A stretch of DNA of 8,125 nucleotides from Desulfobacula sp. Its GTDB lineage: Bacteria > Desulfobacterota > Desulfobacteria > Desulfobacterales > Desulfobacteraceae. Under the pieces are notes generated by a model, which saw only the letters and a list, made by a program, of their open reading frames with translations, was not told where the DNA came from and ran no database searches. The translations under genes and the position numbers were made by a program. This document shows, piece by piece, positions 1 to 6,672 of this stretch. Position 1 is the first letter of the stretch, and each line of letters begins with the position of its first letter. The stretch covers positions 1 through 8,125 of the forward strand of contig JAQICW010000687.1 in the NCBI GenBank assembly GCA_027858355.1, in the 5' to 3' direction.

Positions 1-399
1 TTTGATAAATGTACAGGATGCAGTATCTGCCAGCTGGCATGCAGCATGGACCTGATCACTGGGTATAATCCAAGACGTGCCCGTCTTTTGATTCACCATA
101 AGAATGAAAACCTCTACCATATTCCAGCTGTCTGCAATCAGTGCGAAAATGCCTATTGCATGAATGTCTGTCCTTCCAAAGCCATCCAGCGCAATGATGA
201 CGGCATTGTCTGTATAGACCCTGACAAATGTATCAGCTGTGGTCTATGTGTCCAATTCTGCCCTATAGGGATGGTAACATTGGATCCTGATACAAAAAAA
301 GCCGTTAAATGCGAATTGTGCCAGGGGGAACCGTTGTGCGTTAAAGCCTGCCCCACTGGAGCCCTTGAACTTATTTACAGAGGAAAGATCAATGACTGA
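1..399 (+). CDS. 4x[4Fe-4S] ferredoxin-like electron-transfer subunit of aldehyde oxidoreductase (5' partial)
   Basis: Frame 1 is open from the first base, so the gene starts upstream of the window; the ATG at 46 is internal. The 132 visible residues carry four cysteine motifs: CxxCxxCxxxC at 4-14, CxxCx4CxxxC at 45-57, CxxCxxCxxxC at 77-87 and CxxCx5CxxxC at 104-117, the last three each followed by Pro. This is the pattern of polyferredoxin subunits of the HycB/DmsB/AorA type, predicted to bind four [4Fe-4S] clusters. Judging from how close the first motif lies to the window edge, only about ten N-terminal residues are missing. No signal peptide or membrane segment is visible, so a cytoplasmic location is likely. 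The stop overlaps the start of the downstream AOR gene by 8 nt, so the two are probably translationally coupled and the proteins partner each other. The inferred role is to carry electrons from AOR to ferredoxin or another acceptor, as AorA does in Aromatoleum. The family call is firm; the exact acceptor is unknown. Confidence 0.88.
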   Translation, partial: FDKCTGCSICQLACSMDLITGYNPRRARLLIHHKNENLYHIPAVCNQCENAYCMNVCPSKAIQRNDDGIVCIDPDKCISCGLCVQFCPIGMVTLDPDTKKAVKCELCQGEPLCVKACPTGALELIYRGKIND

Positions 400-2236
400 A
401 GCCTACACAAACAAACTGATGATGATTGATTTATCCAGTGAATCCATTGAAACCCTTCCCGTGTCAGATACCTTTAAAGCGGATTTTATCGGTGGAAAGG
501 GATTTGGAGCAAAACTTCTCTATGACAGGGTTTCCCCGGGCACTGATCCTTTGGGCAAAGACAATGTGCTAATGTTTATGACAGGTCCCTTGACAGGCAC
601 CATGGCCCCGGCCATGAGGGGATGTGTGGTCACAAAGTCTCCTTTGACCGGCATTTTCCTGGATTCCTATTTTGGGGGCAGCTTTGCTCCTGAAATCAAA
701 TATGCTGGTTATGACGGTATCATTATTAAGGGACAGGCCAAAAAACCCGTGTTTATCTGGATTAACGATGACACCGTGGAAATCCGGGATGCCGGACATC
801 TGTGGGGAACAGATACTCTGGAAGCTAATCAGCTGATCAAGAATGAACTCAATGATGAAACCATAAAAATTGCCAGTATTGGCCAGGCAGGTGAAAACCA
901 GGTCCTTTTCGCCTTGATCTGCTGTGAATACAACCGCCAGGCAGGCCGGGGCGGCGCCGGTGCAGTCATGGGTTCCAAAAACCTCAAGGCCATTGCGATC
1001 AAAGGCTCCAAACCTGTTGCTGTATATGATCCCCAGCGATTTATCAAATCCTGCGCCACGGCTTTCAAAGAACTTGAAGAAAGCCCGGATGTGGAGCCTT
1101 TCAGAGTCGCAGGCACAGCCGCTTCCGTTGATTTTGCTAATGAAACCGGGCTTTTGCCCCATAAAAATTATCAAAACGGAACCTTTTCAAAGGCATCTGA
1201 CCTTTCGGACAAGGGCCAGTCCAAACATCTGTGGCTTGGCAGCTCTGCCTGTATGGGATGCCCCATTCGGTGTTCCAAGATCGGCGCGGTCCGGACGGGA
1301 AAATACAAAGGCATTATTACGGATATTATAGAATATGAATCTGCCGCCCTCATGGGTTCCAACCTGGATATTTCAGATATCAGAGCTGTGGCTCACCTGG
1401 TCAAGCTCTGTGACCTTTATGGAATGGATTCCATGTCCTGTGGTGCCCTTATCGGCTTTGCCATGGAAGCCTGTGAAAAGGGCCTGATTCAGGCTCCCAA
1501 AGAAATCGAACTAAAATTTGGCAATGTTATTGCTGCTGAACATCTGATCCATGCCATTGCCGGCCGTAAAGGCGAGCTTGGCATACTTTTGTCCAAAGGT
1601 GTAAAACAGGCTGCCCAGGAAATCGGTGGAACTGCAAAGGAATTGGCCGTGCACACCAAAGGCCTTGAAGCACCTGCCTGGGGACCCAGGGGAGTATCCG
1701 GTATGGGCCTGGCATATATGACAACGGACCGGGGAGGATGTCACCAGAGGGGCTTTCCCGTGTCCTATGAATTATCAGGAGAATGGGAAGGACACCCTCT
1801 TGATCCTCTCTCACCTCAAGGCAAAGCCCCTATGGTGGTGGCTCTGCAGAATTATTCCGCCGGCAGAGATACTCTTGTCAATTGTGACTTTGGCAGTTAT
1901 GGCATATCTGCTGACACCTATGCCGAGCTTCTCAGCGCTGCAACTGGACAAAAAGCAGATCCTGATATCTTCATGAAAACCGGTGAACGGATCTGGAACC
2001 TTGTCAGGTGTTTTAACCTGGCCCAGGGCCTGGATGCAAAAAAGGATATCCTTCCCCACAGGTTTGTAAAAGAAAAGCTTCCTGACGGTCCTTCCAAAGG
2101 CCACAGAATTTCTGAAAAGGACATGGACTATATGAGACAGGAATACTATCAATTGCGGGGATGGGACAAAAAAGGGATTCCCCTTGATAAAACCCTGAAT
2201 CAATTAAGGATAGAATATGCCAGACCCCGTCAATAA
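392..2236 (+). CDS. Aldehyde ferredoxin oxidoreductase, tungsten/molybdopterin catalytic subunit
   Basis: This 614-residue protein matches the length of the AOR family, which oxidises aldehydes to carboxylic acids at a bis-pyranopterin tungsten (or molybdenum) site and delivers electrons through one [4Fe-4S] cluster. The N-terminal AOR domain shows FIGGKGFGAKLLYD (32-45) and the GPLTG and RGCVVTKSPLTG segments (65-87). The cluster ligands are Cys287, Cys290 and Cys294 (CMGCPIRC) plus Cys498 (DTLVNCDF), almost the same spacing as the P. furiosus enzyme. The segment KGLEAPAWGPRGVSGMGLAY (423-442) and the following TTDRGGCH, with His451, match the conserved core near the metal; the EYE at 314-316 may hold the acid residue there. 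The chosen ATG has a GAGG ribosome site 8 nt upstream and overlaps the ferredoxin stop; an in-frame TTG at 365 lies inside the ferredoxin and is less likely. The substrate is not determined by sequence. A BamB-type relative (benzoyl-CoA reductase) is less likely because no other bam genes are seen. Confidence 0.93.
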   Translation: MTEAYTNKLMMIDLSSESIETLPVSDTFKADFIGGKGFGAKLLYDRVSPGTDPLGKDNVLMFMTGPLTGTMAPAMRGCVVTKSPLTGIFLDSYFGGSFAPEIKYAGYDGIIIKGQAKKPVFIWINDDTVEIRDAGHLWGTDTLEANQLIKNELNDETIKIASIGQAGENQVLFALICCEYNRQAGRGGAGAVMGSKNLKAIAIKGSKPVAVYDPQRFIKSCATAFKELEESPDVEPFRVAGTAASVDFANETGLLPHKNYQNGTFSKASDLSDKGQSKHLWLGSSACMGCPIRCSKIGAVRTGKYKGIITDIIEYESAALMGSNLDISDIRAVAHLVKLCDLYGMDSMSCGALIGFAMEACEKGLIQAPKEIELKFGNVIAAEHLIHAIAGRKGELGILLSKGVKQAAQEIGGTAKELAVHTKGLEAPAWGPRGVSGMGLAYMTTDRGGCHQRGFPVSYELSGEWEGHPLDPLSPQGKAPMVVALQNYSAGRDTLVNCDFGSYGISADTYAELLSAATGQKADPDIFMKTGERIWNLVRCFNLAQGLDAKKDILPHRFVKEKLPDGPSKGHRISEKDMDYMRQEYYQLRGWDKKGIPLDKTLNQLRIEYARPRQ

Positions 2237-2798
2237 AAAAGAGGCTAAAAGAGTTGCGACAAAAAAACGAATTCTTGAAGCAGCCACCCATTTATTTGCA
2301 AGGCTGGGATACCACAAACCCACTATTCAGGATATTGCCTATCACATCGGCATGACCACTGGGGCAGTGTTTCACCACTACAATTCAAAACCAGATGTTC
2401 TGGAAGACGTGGTAAAAGAACTTGACCATAGTTTTGACAATTATATTGAGTATCTAGGCCATGAGCATACAGATTATAAAAAAATGATCACGGGCATGAT
2501 GGATATTTTCAAAGACCAGTTTCACGACCATCCTGACACCATAATTGCCTTGGCTTCTTTGGCAGCCGAGTTCAGCGGCATCAGGGGGCCTGTCATTGTA
2601 AAAATCCAGGCAGCCTACGACAAATTTATGGATGCTTTTGAAGATGCCCTGAACCGGATTTGCCTGAAGAGAACCAACAGGGCTGCAGCCATCTGTTTTA
2701 TTTCAGGCCTGCAGGGTGTTGCCCTCCAGGCCCTTGTCAGGGATGATGAAATGGATATTGATGCCCTGGTGGCTGGATTTATCAGCCTGGTGACCTAA
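2217..2798 (+). CDS. TetR/AcrR-family transcriptional regulator
   Basis: This 193-residue protein has the TetR architecture. The N-terminal DNA-binding domain (about 14-62) starts with ATKKRILEAATHLFARLGY, and its helix-turn-helix covers roughly 36-55 (TIQDIAYHIG, then MTTGAVFHHY, ending in the usual aromatic and Lys positions). The C-terminal helical ligand domain (about 70-193) includes ISGLQGVALQALV, which resembles the BetI-type C-terminal region, though the resemblance is weak. Such proteins are usually dimeric repressors released by a small ligand. The start has AAGGA 6 nt upstream and overlaps the end of the AOR gene by 20 nt, so the regulator is part of the same transcript and probably translationally coupled. 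The neighbouring BetA-like flavoenzyme follows after 30 nt. A local role, sensing the alcohol, aldehyde or acid handled by the neighbours, is inferred; the operator would lie upstream of the window or in the gaps downstream. Confidence 0.92.
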   Translation: MPDPVNKKEAKRVATKKRILEAATHLFARLGYHKPTIQDIAYHIGMTTGAVFHHYNSKPDVLEDVVKELDHSFDNYIEYLGHEHTDYKKMITGMMDIFKDQFHDHPDTIIALASLAAEFSGIRGPVIVKIQAAYDKFMDAFEDALNRICLKRTNRAAAICFISGLQGVALQALVRDDEMDIDALVAGFISLVT

Positions 2799-2813
2799 AA
2801 CTTCAACTACAAT

Positions 2814-2820
2814 AAAGGAG
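2814..2820 (+). promoter_or_regulatory. Strong ribosome binding site of the BetA-like gene
   Basis: AAAGGAG ends 8 nt before the ATG at 2829, in the 30-nt gap after the TetR stop. It is the best Shine-Dalgarno match in the window and fixes the start codon. The gap is too short for an obvious separate promoter, so the gene is probably read from the upstream transcript. Confidence 0.8.
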
Positions 2821-2828
2821 TTAAGAAA

Positions 2829-4481
2829 ATGAAAGAAAAATATGATTATATTATTATCGGCGGCGGCTCTGCCGGGTGTTGCCTGGCCAATCGGCTCAGC
2901 CAGGACCCGGCAAACAAAGTATTGGTCCTGGAAGCTGGCCGGCCGGATTATATCTGGGATGTTTTTATTCACATGCCTGCCGGCCTGACCTATCCTCTGG
3001 GCAATAAATATTATGACTGGTGTTACGAATCTGAACCCGAACCCAATATGCATAACCGGAAAGTTTTCCATGGCCGGGGTAAGGTTCTTGGTGGTTCCTC
3101 CAGTATCAATGGCATGATCTACATCCGAGGCAATGCCTTGGATTATGAAAAATGGGCCAACGACGAAGGTATGGAAAACTGGGATTATGCCCATAACCTG
3201 CCCTATTTCATGAGGGCTGAAAATCGTCTCAAAGGTCCGGATGACTACCACGGCACGAATGGTCCCCTCATCCTTGAAACCGGCCCCTGCAAGAACCCGC
3301 TCTTTGCGGCATTCCTCAATTCCACGGAGCAGGCTGGGTATCCTTTGACCAATGATGTCAATGGATACCAGCAGGAAGGATTTGGCGCCTTTGACCGAAA
3401 TATCCACCGCGGCCGACGTCTCAGTGCTGCAAGGGCTTATCTTCACCCGGTTCTGAAAAAACGGCCCAACCTGGATCTCATCTGCCGGGCTCTTACCACC
3501 CGGATCCTGTTTGACAACAAAAAAGCCATTGGTGTGGAATTTGTCAAAGGCAAAAAAGGCAGCCCGAAAACTGTCCATGCAGGCGAAGTCATTGTCTGCT
3601 CCGGTGCTATTAACTCTCCCCAGGTCCTCCAGTTGTCAGGCGTTGGAAATGCACAAGAGCTCAAAGAGCTTGGCATAAATGTCATCCAGGATCTGCCAGG
3701 TGTGGGAGAAAACATGCAGGATCATTTGGAAGTCTATGTCCAGCACAAAAGCAAAAAACCCGTGTCCATGAATCCAGCCCTAAAGTGGTGGAAAAAACCT
3801 TTTATAGGCTACCAATGGCTCTTCCACAGATCCGGGCCTGCTGCCACAAATCATTTTGAGGCAGGGGGATTTATCAGGAGCAATGAAGAGGTGGAATACC
3901 CCAATATCCAATTCCATTTCCTTCCTTTGGCCATCCGTTACGACGGAAGCCAGCCCAGCCACGAACACGGTTATCAGGTCCATGTCGGGCCCATGTATTC
4001 CAATTCCAAGGGATCGGTTAAAATAAAATCTACAGATCCCCGGCAGCACCCTGCCCTGACGTTCAACTACCTGTCCACGGACCAGGATCGAAAGGAATGG
4101 GTGGAAGCCATCAGATGTACCAGAAAAATCATGAATCAACCGGCATTTAGCGAATTCAATGGCGGTGAAACATCCCCGGGCAACCATATCCAGACAGACG
4201 AAGATATCCTTGCCTGGGTGGCAAAGGATGCTGAAACAGCCCTCCACCCATCCTGTACCTGTAAAATGGGGAAAGATGACATGGCTGTGGTGGATCCGGA
4301 TACCATGAAGGTTCACGGCATGGAAAATCTGCGCGTGGTGGATGCCTCTGTCATGCCCTATGTTACCAACGGTAATATATATGCCCCCACCATGATGGTG
4401 GCGGAAAAAGCCTGTGACCTCATCCTGGGCAATACTCCGGAGCCACCTTCAAAGGCAGTATTCTACCGTCACAAAGTCTGA
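2829..4481 (+). CDS. betA: GMC-family FAD-dependent alcohol dehydrogenase, choline dehydrogenase (BetA)-like
   Basis: This 550-residue flavoprotein is close to the length of BetA (about 556), which oxidises choline to betaine aldehyde using FAD and passes electrons to the respiratory chain. The Rossmann FAD motif GGGSAG is at 11-16, with Glu35 (VLEAG) for the adenosine ribose. GMC signature 1 runs 81-102 (starting [16 protein letters not shown]) and signature 2 is at 259-273 ([15 protein letters not shown]). His473 ([10 protein letters not shown]) and Asn516 (TNGNIYAPT) occupy the catalytic His/Asn pair positions known from choline oxidase. Segments such as [21 protein letters not shown] and [11 protein letters not shown] follow BetA closely along the whole length. 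AAAGGAG lies 8 nt before the ATG. There is no signal peptide. Linkage to TetR and AOR suggests the aldehyde product could be handed to AOR. BetA-like GMC proteins also oxidise other alcohols, so choline as the substrate is likely but unproven; betB is absent from the window. Confidence 0.9.
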   Translation: MKEKYDYIIIGGGSAGCCLANRLSQDPANKVLVLEAGRPDYIWDVFIHMPAGLTYPLGNKYYDWCYESEPEPNMHNRKVFHGRGKVLGGSSSINGMIYIRGNALDYEKWANDEGMENWDYAHNLPYFMRAENRLKGPDDYHGTNGPLILETGPCKNPLFAAFLNSTEQAGYPLTNDVNGYQQEGFGAFDRNIHRGRRLSAARAYLHPVLKKRPNLDLICRALTTRILFDNKKAIGVEFVKGKKGSPKTVHAGEVIVCSGAINSPQVLQLSGVGNAQELKELGINVIQDLPGVGENMQDHLEVYVQHKSKKPVSMNPALKWWKKPFIGYQWLFHRSGPAATNHFEAGGFIRSNEEVEYPNIQFHFLPLAIRYDGSQPSHEHGYQVHVGPMYSNSKGSVKIKSTDPRQHPALTFNYLSTDQDRKEWVEAIRCTRKIMNQPAFSEFNGGETSPGNHIQTDEDILAWVAKDAETALHPSCTCKMGKDDMAVVDPDTMKVHGMENLRVVDASVMPYVTNGNIYAPTMMVAEKACDLILGNTPEPPSKAVFYRHKV

Positions 4482-4493
4482 AAAATCTTCGCC

Positions 4494-4537
4494 ACTCCAA
4501 AACCGGCTCACAAGCTTTTGTCTGTCCCGGTTGGGGT
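4494..4537 (+). other. Imperfect hairpin following the BetA-like gene, possible transcript end or mRNA stabiliser
   Basis: AACCGG (4501-4506) pairs with CCGGTT (4527-4532). The stem extends outward by five pairs, ACTCC (4494-4498) with GGGGT (4533-4537), including one T-G wobble, across a two-base AA bulge. Inside the loop ACAA (4510-4513) can pair with TTGT (4518-4521). It starts 13 nt after the stop at 4481. No run of T follows, so it is not a standard intrinsic terminator; it may be a 3' stabilising structure or a degenerate terminator. Confidence 0.4.
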
Positions 4538-4622
4538 GGATTGCAGTCGAAAAATTACCCGTTGAAAATCTTAAAGATACTAAAAGAATACATCAACAGA
4601 ATCTGGGCAGAATTTTTCCTGC

Positions 4623-4656
4623 TTGACTGTAAATCACAAATTTATTATTCGATTAT
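4623..4656 (+). promoter_or_regulatory. Possible weak promoter upstream of the flavin reductase-like gene
   Basis: TTGACT (4623-4628) matches five of six bases of a sigma-70 -35 box. The sequence after it is AT-rich, with TATTAT at 4643-4648 (14-nt spacing, shorter than ideal) and GATTAT at 4651-4656 (22-nt spacing, longer than ideal). Neither -10 choice is well placed, so this is only a candidate. A TATATT at 4747-4752 is another possible -10 but lacks a good -35. Confidence 0.22.
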
Positions 4657-4674
4657 CAATGAAGCAAATCATTG
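4657..4674. promoter_or_regulatory. Inverted repeat CAATGA-N6-TCATTG, operator-like
   Basis: The arms CAATGA (4657-4662) and TCATTG (4669-4674) are perfect reverse complements separated by six bases, about the size of a dimeric repressor site. It lies just downstream of the candidate promoter at 4623-4656 and about 110 nt before the flavin reductase-like start. No known operator is recognised; a short dyad like this can also occur by chance in AT-rich sequence. Confidence 0.3.
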
Positions 4675-4703
4675 GAAATATCCAAGACAAACACAAGCGC
4701 CAG

Positions 4704-4717
4704 AATCAGCCCTGATT
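4704..4717. promoter_or_regulatory. Inverted repeat AATCAG-CC-CTGATT, operator-like
   Basis: Two perfect 6-base arms, 4704-4709 and 4712-4717, flank a CC spacer about 70 nt upstream of the flavin reductase-like start. The compact form fits a protein-binding dyad better than an RNA hairpin, because the loop would be only two bases. No family is assigned. Confidence 0.3.
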
Positions 4718-4787
4718 AAAGTCAGCTTTGTTTGGAATATCAAAACTATATTTCAGCCGTACTGAATTAATATCTTTGGAGTATGAA

Positions 4788-5261
4788 ATGAAAAAAGAAT
4801 GGCAAACAGCATTAGGACAAATGACATACGGCATTTATGTTTTAACCACAAGACATGATGATACCATTAACGGGATGATTGCCTCATGGGTTACTCAGAT
4901 CTCCTATGCCCCGCCCCTGATCATGGTGGCGATCCATCCCAAACGGTATTCTCACACCCTTATCAACAGGAGCGGGGTGTTTGCCCTGCACGTTATAGAC
5001 CGCTCCCGGAAAGAACTGCTGATGCGGTTCAAAGGACCGGATCCCATAAAGAAGTTTGCCGGGATTCCATGGGAGAACGGAAAAACAGGCGTACCGATTT
5101 TAAAGGATTGCAGTGCCTGCTTTGAATTAGAGGTGAAAGAACGCCATAGCCCGGGGAACCATACGCTTTTTGTGGGAGAGGTTGTCAGATGCAGTTTTCA
5201 ATCCTCCGGCACTCCTCTTTCAACTCTCGATTATGAAGGCATGTATGTGGGAAAAGATTAA
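4788..5261 (+). CDS. Flavin reductase-like, FMN-binding split-barrel domain protein
   Basis: The 157-residue protein is about the size of a single flavin reductase-like domain. Members bind FMN as dimers and either reduce flavin with NAD(P)H or serve as redox partners, for example as domains of high-molecular-weight rubredoxins in anaerobes. Family features are the N-terminal MTYGIYVLTTRHDDTINGM (12-30) followed by IASWVTQISYAPPLIMVAI (31-49), the typical strand and Thr/Ser-rich FMN phosphate region. Others are the middle NRSGVFALHVID (60-71) and the C-terminal GNHTLFVGEVV (123-133), close to the usual G-D/N-H-T-x-F-x-G-x-V. The start at 4788 has GGAG 6 nt upstream; an in-frame ATG at 4728 would add 20 residues without a family match. 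There are no extra rubredoxin or flavodoxin domains. The gene stands alone between two gaps, so its redox partner is unknown. A role in oxygen or flavin redox handling is only a family-based guess. Confidence 0.85.
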   Translation: MKKEWQTALGQMTYGIYVLTTRHDDTINGMIASWVTQISYAPPLIMVAIHPKRYSHTLINRSGVFALHVIDRSRKELLMRFKGPDPIKKFAGIPWENGKTGVPILKDCSACFELEVKERHSPGNHTLFVGEVVRCSFQSSGTPLSTLDYEGMYVGKD

Positions 5262-5272
5262 TTAGAGAGTAT

Positions 5273-5287
5273 TACTAATTTTTAGTA
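5273..5287. promoter_or_regulatory. AT-rich palindrome TACTAA-TTT-TTAGTA
   Basis: Perfect 6-base arms (5273-5278 and 5282-5287) with a three-base spacer begin 12 nt after the flavin reductase-like stop. The stem has only one G-C pair per arm half and no following T-run, so an intrinsic terminator is unlikely. A binding site for a regulator of the downstream larA-like operon is possible. Confidence 0.3.
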
Positions 5288-5315
5288 TGCACCAGACTGG
5301 AAAATAAGCTATGCT

Positions 5316-5345
5316 ATGAACGTATGGAAATGAACGTATGGAAAT
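5316..5345 (+). repeat. Perfect 14-bp tandem duplication upstream of the larA-like gene
   Basis: The unit ATGAACGTATGGAA occurs twice head to tail (5316-5329 and 5330-5343), with the first two bases of a third copy following. It lies 28 nt upstream of the larA-like start, where a promoter, leader or activator site would be expected. It could be a simple slippage duplication or a direct-repeat binding site. Confidence 0.75.
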
Positions 5346-5372
5346 TAAAATAAAAAATTAGGGTTTGTAAAA

Positions 5373-6665
5373 ATGGAGGTTTCATTAAATTACGGTAAAA
5401 CCAGTCTTGGGATCAGTCTTGATAAGGACTGGGATGCAACTATCATAGAAAAACAGAATATGCCTGTTATTGATGACCCTTTGGCTGCCATATCAAAGGC
5501 CTTTTCCAAAGGAGATGAATCAGGATCCCTGGAAGAGGTGGCAAAAGGCAAATCTTCTGCCTGCATATTAATCTGTGATGTTACCAGGCCTGTTCCCAAT
5601 GGGCTTATACTGCCGCAACTAGTTGAAAGGCTGATAAAAGCAGGAATTAAAAAAGACTGTATCAATGTGCTTGTTGCTACGGGTCTGCACAGACCAAATA
5701 TTGGAGACGAACTTTTAGAAATCGTGGGCAGTAAAAAAGTCCTTGAAACGGTGAGGGTGGAAAACCACTATGCAAGGAAAGACGAAGATCATGTCCTCTT
5801 GTGTACTTCAAAATCCGGTCTTGCCATAAAAATCGACAGGCGTTTTGCCATGGCTGATCTCAAGATCGTAATCGGACTTGTGGAACCCCATTTCATGGCA
5901 GGGTATTCAGGGGGAAGAAAGCTTGTTATCCCCGGGGTAGCCCACCATCAAACCATTACAGGATTTCATACTGCAAAATTTCTTGAGCATCCTGGATCAA
6001 GAACCTGCAATCTTAAAGAAAATATATTCCATGAATTTCAGCTTGAAGGCATAAGAAAATTATCCAACCTTTTTGCCGTTAATGTTGTTATTGATGAAAA
6101 AAGAAATCTTTCCTATGTAAATTTTGGCGATATTGAAAAAAGCCATGCCAGGGCAATTCAATATTTAAAACAATATTCAGAAATTAAGATTTCAGAAAAA
6201 TTTTCTACAATTATCACAAGTGCCGGGGGATATCCTTTGGATAAAACCTATTACCAGACTGTAAAAGCAATGGTTACTGCCATGGATATACTTGAGCCTG
6301 GCGGAGATATCATTGTTGTATCAGAATGTTCCGAAGGCATGGGATCAGATGAGTATTTAACTGCCCAGAAACTTTTATTCAAACTTGGAAAAGAATCATT
6401 TCTTGAAAGATTAAAATCGCGGGAATATGCTGAGATTGACGAATGGCAGACTGAAATGCAGTTGAAACCCATGCGTATCGGAAACATCCATTTGTTTGCC
6501 CCAAAACTTTTAGAAAAAGATAGAAAATATACTTATGTGAATAATATTTTTGATTTAAATAAAATGCTTTGTGAATCCATTAAAAGATCAGGCAGTAAAA
6601 AAATAGCCGTTATCCCTGAAGGGCCTTATGTAATACCGATTTATGAAAAAGAAAGAGAGAAGTAG
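5373..6665 (+). CDS. larA: LarA-family nickel-pincer-dependent 2-hydroxyacid racemase/epimerase
   Basis: The 430-residue protein matches LarA (about 424), the lactate racemase that moves a hydride using a tethered nickel pincer nucleotide (NPN). Key residues align well with those I recall for the L. plantarum enzyme. Asp69 and Arg72 are in DVTRPVP, and the catalytic histidines are His106 (ATGLHRP) and His173 (EPHFMAGYSGGRK). Lys183, in the same motif, is the likely covalent NPN anchor, His199 (TGFHTAKFLEH) the nickel ligand, and Gln295 and Lys298 (YYQTVKAM) active-site residues. All are present, so the enzyme should be active if NPN is supplied; LarB, LarC and LarE must be encoded elsewhere. 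The start ATG gives the normal family N-terminus (MEVSLNYG); an AGGG at 5360-5363 is a modest ribosome site. The family includes racemases of lactate, malate, hydroxyglutarate, phenyllactate and short-chain acids, and gluconate epimerases, so lactate is not assured. The glycerate kinase 7 nt downstream points to glycerate. Confidence 0.9.
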   Translation: MEVSLNYGKTSLGISLDKDWDATIIEKQNMPVIDDPLAAISKAFSKGDESGSLEEVAKGKSSACILICDVTRPVPNGLILPQLVERLIKAGIKKDCINVLVATGLHRPNIGDELLEIVGSKKVLETVRVENHYARKDEDHVLLCTSKSGLAIKIDRRFAMADLKIVIGLVEPHFMAGYSGGRKLVIPGVAHHQTITGFHTAKFLEHPGSRTCNLKENIFHEFQLEGIRKLSNLFAVNVVIDEKRNLSYVNFGDIEKSHARAIQYLKQYSEIKISEKFSTIITSAGGYPLDKTYYQTVKAMVTAMDILEPGGDIIVVSECSEGMGSDEYLTAQKLLFKLGKESFLERLKSREYAEIDEWQTEMQLKPMRIGNIHLFAPKLLEKDRKYTYVNNIFDLNKMLCESIKRSGSKKIAVIPEGPYVIPIYEKEREK

Positions 6666-6672
6666 ATGCCTT

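Larger units (their letters stand above)
4482..4787 (+). other. 306-nt intergenic region between the BetA-like gene and the flavin reductase-like gene
   Basis: I see no convincing gene here. Two short frames that run through it (4414-4626 and 4541-4765) lack sensible ribosome sites and recognisable protein features. The region holds a bulged hairpin right after the upstream stop (4494-4537), a possible -35 element TTGACT at 4623-4628 with AT-rich sequence after it, two 6-bp inverted repeats (4657-4674, 4704-4717), and two related TTGGA...ATATC motifs (4672-4685, 4732-4744). It probably separates two transcription units and contains the promoter and control sites of the downstream gene. Confidence 0.6.

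Noticed and set aside
365..391. Upstream TTG start for the AOR gene
   Set aside because: It would add nine residues with no family match; the ATG at 392 has a well-placed GAGG site and gives a normal N-terminus.
569..1174. Antisense open frame of 201 codons
   Set aside because: It is fully inside the AOR gene on the other strand, with no recognisable domain and Cys/Phe/Ser-rich shadow composition.
392..2236. BamB-type benzoyl-CoA reductase catalytic subunit as an alternative for the AOR
   Set aside because: BamB is in the same superfamily, but the neighbours are a four-cluster ferredoxin, TetR and a GMC enzyme, with no other bam genes, so an aldehyde oxidoreductase is the simpler reading.
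2703..3578. Long antisense open frame of 291 codons
   Set aside because: It lies opposite the well-supported BetA-like gene, shows no family motif and is explained by the codon pattern of the real gene.
4414..4626. Small open frame of 70 codons across the end of the BetA-like gene
   Set aside because: It begins inside the BetA-like gene in another frame, lacks a ribosome site and reads as noise after the stop of that gene.
4541..4765. Small open frame of 74 codons in the intergenic region
   Set aside because: It would start at TTG with a purine-rich stretch directly abutting the start (no spacing), overlaps the dyads and candidate promoter, and has no family feature.
6643..6672. Upstream ATG for the glycerate kinase
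   Set aside because: It overlaps larA by 23 nt, has only a distant purine run upstream, and adds ten mostly basic residues not expected in the family.
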